Source: Corynebacterium falsenii
Lineage (GTDB): Bacteria; Actinomycetota; Actinomycetes; Mycobacteriales; Mycobacteriaceae
Assembly: GCA_001054945.1 (NCBI GenBank)
Contig: JVKJ01000005.1
Coordinates: 682,001-746,000, forward strand
Length of the DNA: 64,000 nt
Direction of reading: 5' to 3'
Shown here: piece after piece, positions 61,578 to 64,000 of the stretch
Numbering within the stretch: the stretch's first letter is position 1
Layout of the letters: each line of letters opens with the position of its first letter
Position numbers and translations under genes: made by a program
The notes under the pieces: model-generated
What the model was told of the DNA's origin: nothing
The model's database searches: none
The model's input: the letters and a program-made list of their open reading frames with translations, nothing else

Positions 61578-61640
61578 GAAAGTTCTCAGGACTTTCAGCC
61601 CCCGTCGCACCCCAGGCCGAATTTCATCGGTGCTGGGGTG
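61578..61640 (+). other. Two stem-loops between whiB1 and bL37
   Basis: A TGAAAGT/ACTTTCA hairpin (61577-61597) and a longer one with CACCCCAG (61608-61615), CCGA/TCGG inside and CTGGGGTG (61633-61640). Neither has a T-run. They may be leader or processing structures, or a Rho-aided end for whiB1. Confidence 0.35.
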
Positions 61641-61646
61641 TTCCGA

Positions 61647-61652
61647 TAAGCT
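61647..61652 (+). promoter_or_regulatory. -10 element upstream of the bL37 gene
   Basis: TAAGCT fits TANNNT and lies about 50 bases before the bL37 ATG. The -35 is not obvious. Confidence 0.3.
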
Positions 61653-61702
61653 ACAAGGGTTAATTTTTTATCCATCGCCGCTGAACGCAAAGGAGCATTC
61701 AC

Positions 61703-61777
61703 ATGAGCAAGCGTGGCCGTAAGCGCAAGGATCGTCGCAAGAAGAAGGCAAACCACGGCGCACGTCCAAACTCCTAA
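61703..61777 (+). CDS. Ribosomal protein bL37
   Basis: 24 aa, too short for usual gene callers: MSKRGRKRKDRRKKKANHGA followed by RPNS. This is the pattern of the tiny, very basic large-subunit protein bL37 found in actinobacterial ribosomes. AAGGAG ends seven bases before the ATG. A -10-like TAAGCT (61647-61652) suggests its own promoter. A perfect 16-bp stem follows. Confidence 0.9.
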   Translation: MSKRGRKRKDRRKKKANHGARPNS

Positions 61778-61800
61778 ACCAGAGTTCGGACTCGCAAGAC

Positions 61801-61837
61801 AATGGGGCCGGCGGGAGACAATCCCGCCGGCCCCATT
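61801..61837. terminator. Strong hairpin between bL37 and rshA
   Basis: A perfect 16-bp stem (AATGGGGCCGGCGGGA and its complement) with a 5-base GACAA loop between two convergent genes. There is no T-run, so it is a terminator of the GC-rich actinobacterial kind, usable from both sides. Confidence 0.65.
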
Positions 61838-61840
61838 GGG

Positions 61841-62134
61841 CTATCGCCCCTCGCAGCGGTAACGATACTGCACGCGGAGCTCCGTAGTAATCCGCGTTCT
61901 CAGCCCCTGCGGCGCCTGCTGCGCGCATCGGGAGCGAAGCAGCTCCCGTACCTGCATTTCGATCCCCAGCTGCTCTAAGCACCCGGGACACTGGTCGATA
62001 TGCTGCTGCAATAGAGCGCGAATGTTGTCATCGCACCCCCCGTCCACGTACTCATACAGCACGTCCATCAGGTCGTTGCAGTGCATTTCCTGCCCGGCAC
62101 AGGGTTGCGAATCCATATTCGAATGTTCATTCAT
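61841..62134 (-). CDS. rshA: Zinc-binding anti-sigma factor RshA
   Basis: 97 aa ZAS-family anti-sigma factor, mycothiol-system type. The metal/redox motif is His45-x3-Cys49-x2-Cys52 (HIDQCPGC), with more Cys around it. Oxidation of these cysteines would release SigH. It starts 10 bases after the sigH stop, so both come from one transcript. Met7 is an alternative start. Confidence 0.92.
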   Translation of the reverse strand: MNEHSNMDSQPCAGQEMHCNDLMDVLYEYVDGGCDDNIRALLQQHIDQCPGCLEQLGIEMQVRELLRSRCAQQAPQGLRTRITTELRVQYRYRCEGR

Positions 62135-62143
62135 GGCGATTGC

Positions 62144-62788
62144 TCACACCTGCTTCCGTGATTCATGTCCGGTTTGTTCGGCATCGTTTGCACTTCCCTG
62201 CCCGATGCCATGTTCAGCGGCCACGTCCTTCAACGCCTGGCGCAACAGCTTCCGCCCGCGGTGCAAACGGCTCATCACCGTGCCGATGGGCGTATCCATG
62301 ATCTCCGCAATTTCCTTATATGCGAGGCCTTCCACATCCGCGTAATAGACCACCATTCGGTAGTCTTCCCGCAGATCCATCAGCGCCTGCTGAATGCGCC
62401 GATCCGGGATCTTCTTCAGCGCTTCCACTTCGGCGGATTCCAAGCCCGTGGAATCGTGCGAGGCGGTCTCCGCGAGCTGCCAATCCGTCACTCCCTCGGT
62501 GGGAGATTCCACCGGTCGGCGCTGCGCCTTCCGGTAGTTGTTGATGTACGTATTGGTCAGGATCCGGTACATCCAGGCCTTCAAATTGGTGCCCGGCTTG
62601 AACGAGCCGAACGCGTGATAGGCCTTCATGTACGCATCCTGAACCAGATCCTGCGCATCCGATGGATTTCGGGTCATGCGCAGCGCCGCACCGTACAGTT
62701 GATCCAACAGTGGAAGCGCATCTTCTTCGAACCGAGCCAGCAATTCCGCATCGCCGTCATTGGTCCGCTTCGTGGTCGTGGGAGCCAT
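62144..62788 (-). CDS. sigH: ECF sigma factor SigH
   Basis: About 214 aa ECF sigma factor for thiol-oxidative and heat stress. Region 2 shows [20 protein letters not shown] and [20 protein letters not shown]; region 4 shows [20 protein letters not shown] and [18 protein letters not shown]. The frame opens at 62899, but the ATG at 62788 has GAGAGGAG just upstream and lies after a SigH-type promoter (62819-62844). It is therefore the better start, and the extra 37 codons would overlap the promoter. Confidence 0.95.
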   Translation of the reverse strand: MAPTTTKRTNDGDAELLARFEEDALPLLDQLYGAALRMTRNPSDAQDLVQDAYMKAYHAFGSFKPGTNLKAWMYRILTNTYINNYRKAQRRPVESPTEGVTDWQLAETASHDSTGLESAEVEALKKIPDRRIQQALMDLREDYRMVVYYADVEGLAYKEIAEIMDTPIGTVMSRLHRGRKLLRQALKDVAAEHGIGQGSANDAEQTGHESRKQV

Positions 62789-62818
62789 GGTCTCCTCTCT
62801 TACAGGGATGATTCCTTC

Positions 62819-62844
62819 AACTGTGCTGGTTTCGCGTTTATTCC
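62819..62844 (-). promoter_or_regulatory. SigH-type autoregulated promoter
   Basis: On the minus strand GGAATA (62844-62839) and GTT (62821-62819) are separated by 17 bases. This fits the SigH consensus GGAATA-N16-20-GTT. Transcription would start about 20-25 bases before the sigH ATG at 62788. Confidence 0.72.
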
Positions 62845-62870
62845 GCAATGCCCGTGCCTCCGCGGTGGCG

Positions 62871-63509
62871 TCACCCCACGGGTTCAATGAGCCCCGCATT
62901 GTTGTGCCGAACGCTGCCCACCTCGCGCCCCACCTTGTGGCTGCGCAGTTCCGGCCAACTGTCCTGGGCAGGGTGGGTGATCATCTCCGCAACCTCCCCT
63001 CCTTCGAGCCACGTGGACGCCTCGTCCCCCACTAACACCCGAGGCATCCGGTGATGCAGCCACTCCATATCCCCGGTGGCCGCTGTGGTCACCATCGTGG
63101 CGTGCACCTTCCCCTCAAAATTCTTACACAGCCCCGCGACCAGGATCGGCTTCCCATCCTCGCGGTGGGTGAACCAGGGCTGCTTCTTTCCGTCATCCCC
63201 CGCGTTCCACTCGTACCAGCCGTCCATGACGAACAAGCACGTATCCGAGCCCTGAAACATGGGCTTGTGCATCGCCGTTTCGCCGCGAGCATTGAACACC
63301 GTCTTGGGAGGATAGCCCCACGTCGCCGGCCCCAGGGTGGGCGCGCCGCGGAAGTTCCTCACGATGGGAACCACGTGGGTGGGGGCGATGTTGTAATTTT
63401 TGGACGCCTCCATCCCGCCCACTACCTGCACATTCGATGAACCTGTGGCGGATCTAATCGCAGGAATCAGCTGTTCGGGAGCTGTAAACAATACGTAGCG
63501 ACCACACAT
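62871..63509 (-). CDS. SRAP (YedK/HMCES) family abasic-site protein
   Basis: About 212 aa. MCGRYVLF puts the catalytic Cys at position 2 once the Met is removed; this Cys crosslinks abasic sites in single-stranded DNA. Other active-site residues are seen in NYNIAPT (Asn), DGWYEW (Glu) and HHRMP (His). The frame opens three codons earlier, but only the ATG at 63509 exposes Cys2. It protects abasic sites at replication forks. It lies between sigH and aroA, as Rv3226c does. Confidence 0.93.
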   Translation of the reverse strand: MCGRYVLFTAPEQLIPAIRSATGSSNVQVVGGMEASKNYNIAPTHVVPIVRNFRGAPTLGPATWGYPPKTVFNARGETAMHKPMFQGSDTCLFVMDGWYEWNAGDDGKKQPWFTHREDGKPILVAGLCKNFEGKVHATMVTTAATGDMEWLHHRMPRVLVGDEASTWLEGGEVAEMITHPAQDSWPELRSHKVGREVGSVRHNNAGLIEPVG

Positions 63510-63583
63510 GGCACCCATTATGGCAATCGCCGGGCGGACCGACGGGCCATGCGCGGGACTTCTGAGCTGTCGGAGGCGGCTTA

Positions 63584-63589
63584 TATACT
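63584..63589 (+). promoter_or_regulatory. -10 element of a leaderless promoter (aroA)
   Basis: TATACT ends six bases before the aroA ATG at 63596. No Shine-Dalgarno sequence is present, so the transcript is probably leaderless. Confidence 0.5.
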
Positions 63590-63595
63590 TGTCGC

Positions 63596-64000
63596 ATGAC
63601 TGAATCTCTGTGGTCAGCTCCGGTTGCTGGCGCTCCCGTGGACGCGACAGTGAACATTCCGGGTTCTAAGTCCATCACGAATCGCGCGCTGGTGTTGGCG
63701 GCGTTGGCGGATGCCCCGTCGACACTGCGGGGGGCACTGATCAGCCGGGATACGCAACTCATGATGGACGCGTTGCGCAGCCTTGGGGCGGACATAACGC
63801 CCGGGCAGGACCACCTGGGTGAGGTTACAGAGGAGACGACCATCGCGGTGGCCCCAATGTCCGCCATCACGGGCGGTGCGGTGGATTGCGGGCTGGCGGG
63901 GACGGTCATGCGATTTGTTCCGCCGATCGCTGCGTTGAGCACCGGCGATGTGGTTTTTACCGGCGACAAAGCAGCGCAGCGACGACCGATGGGAACCATG
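63596..64000 (+). CDS. aroA: 3-phosphoshikimate 1-carboxyvinyltransferase (EPSP synthase), N-terminal part
   Basis: First 135 residues of EPSP synthase; the gene runs off the right edge. The shikimate-phosphate loop [17 protein letters not shown] has Lys25, and [10 protein letters not shown] and [11 protein letters not shown] follow. It makes EPSP in aromatic amino acid synthesis. The start ATG directly follows a TATACT -10. The gene order (SRAP then aroA) matches mycobacteria. Confidence 0.96.
   Translation, partial: MTESLWSAPVAGAPVDATVNIPGSKSITNRALVLAALADAPSTLRGALISRDTQLMMDALRSLGADITPGQDHLGEVTEETTIAVAPMSAITGGAVDCGLAGTVMRFVPPIAALSTGDVVFTGDKAAQRRPMGTM

Noticed and set aside
1..64000. CRISPR arrays, insertion sequences, rRNA genes or prophage
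   Set aside because: No repeat-spacer arrays, transposase or integrase motifs, rRNA stretches or phage structural genes were found anywhere in the window.

Overview
The window looks like the chromosome of a high-GC Corynebacterium, probably one of the lipophilic group related to C. jeikeium or C. urealyticum. This rests on gene order and family content, not on a database search. Most of the window follows the order of Mycobacterium tuberculosis loci: Rv2506-Rv2498c, Rv0957-Rv0948c, Rv3193c-Rv3202c and Rv3205c-Rv3227. Signature families are WhiB1, SigH/RshA, AdnAB, UvrD2, PerM, UPF0182 and the mycothiol-type anti-sigma factor. Several genes appear leaderless, with a TANNNT -10 element 6-8 bases before the start codon.

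Region by region. (1) 1-11.3 kb, all minus strand: a TetR regulator followed by a leucine/branched acyl-CoA catabolic operon. Its genes encode a two-subunit acyl-CoA carboxylase, an acyl-CoA dehydrogenase, a MaoC hydratase, a CitE-like lyase, an acyl-CoA synthetase, a CoA-transferase pair and a thiolase. Together they can take isovaleryl-type CoA esters to acetoacetate and then acetyl-CoA. (2) 11.4-23 kb: purN-purH with perM, then a secreted M23 peptidase, PcrA helicase, chorismate mutase, a secreted trypsin-like protease and an exported PAP2 phosphatase. (3) 23.1-36.1 kb, the accessory part: a short UvrA-like ABC protein, a luciferase-like monooxygenase with its FMN reductase behind a RosR-like operator, an ArsB-family permease, a DUF6230/DUF6114 envelope pair, a fused double flavin monooxygenase behind a perfect McbR (sulfur repressor) box, and an MmpL exporter. 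(4) 36.3-56.7 kb: initiator tRNA, UPF0182 protein, YlbL-type Lon/PDZ protease, DUF2342 metalloprotease, an orphan ThiF/TOMM-like protein, UvrD2, a K+ channel, the AdnA-AdnB DNA-end resection machine, TIGR02569, DUF3152 and DUF3107. (5) 56.7-64 kb: DEAD-box helicase, a beta-propeller-like exported protein, a diacylglycerol-kinase-like enzyme, whiB1/whcE with a perfect GlxR/CRP site, the 24-residue ribosomal protein bL37, rshA-sigH with a SigH-type self-promoter, an SRAP protein and the start of aroA.

The strongest unexplained signal is an 8-mer, GGACGCCA (usually GGACGCCAC, often preceded by TTTGGG). I count 28 exact copies on the two strands in 64 kb, against roughly four expected from composition. 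It occurs between genes, at gene starts, in disordered linkers and in several reading frames, so it looks like a DNA-level repeat and not a protein motif. The other leads are the sulfur-regulated monooxygenase fusion, whose mRNA leader can hide its own Shine-Dalgarno sequence in a hairpin, and the RosR-like 28-bp palindrome.
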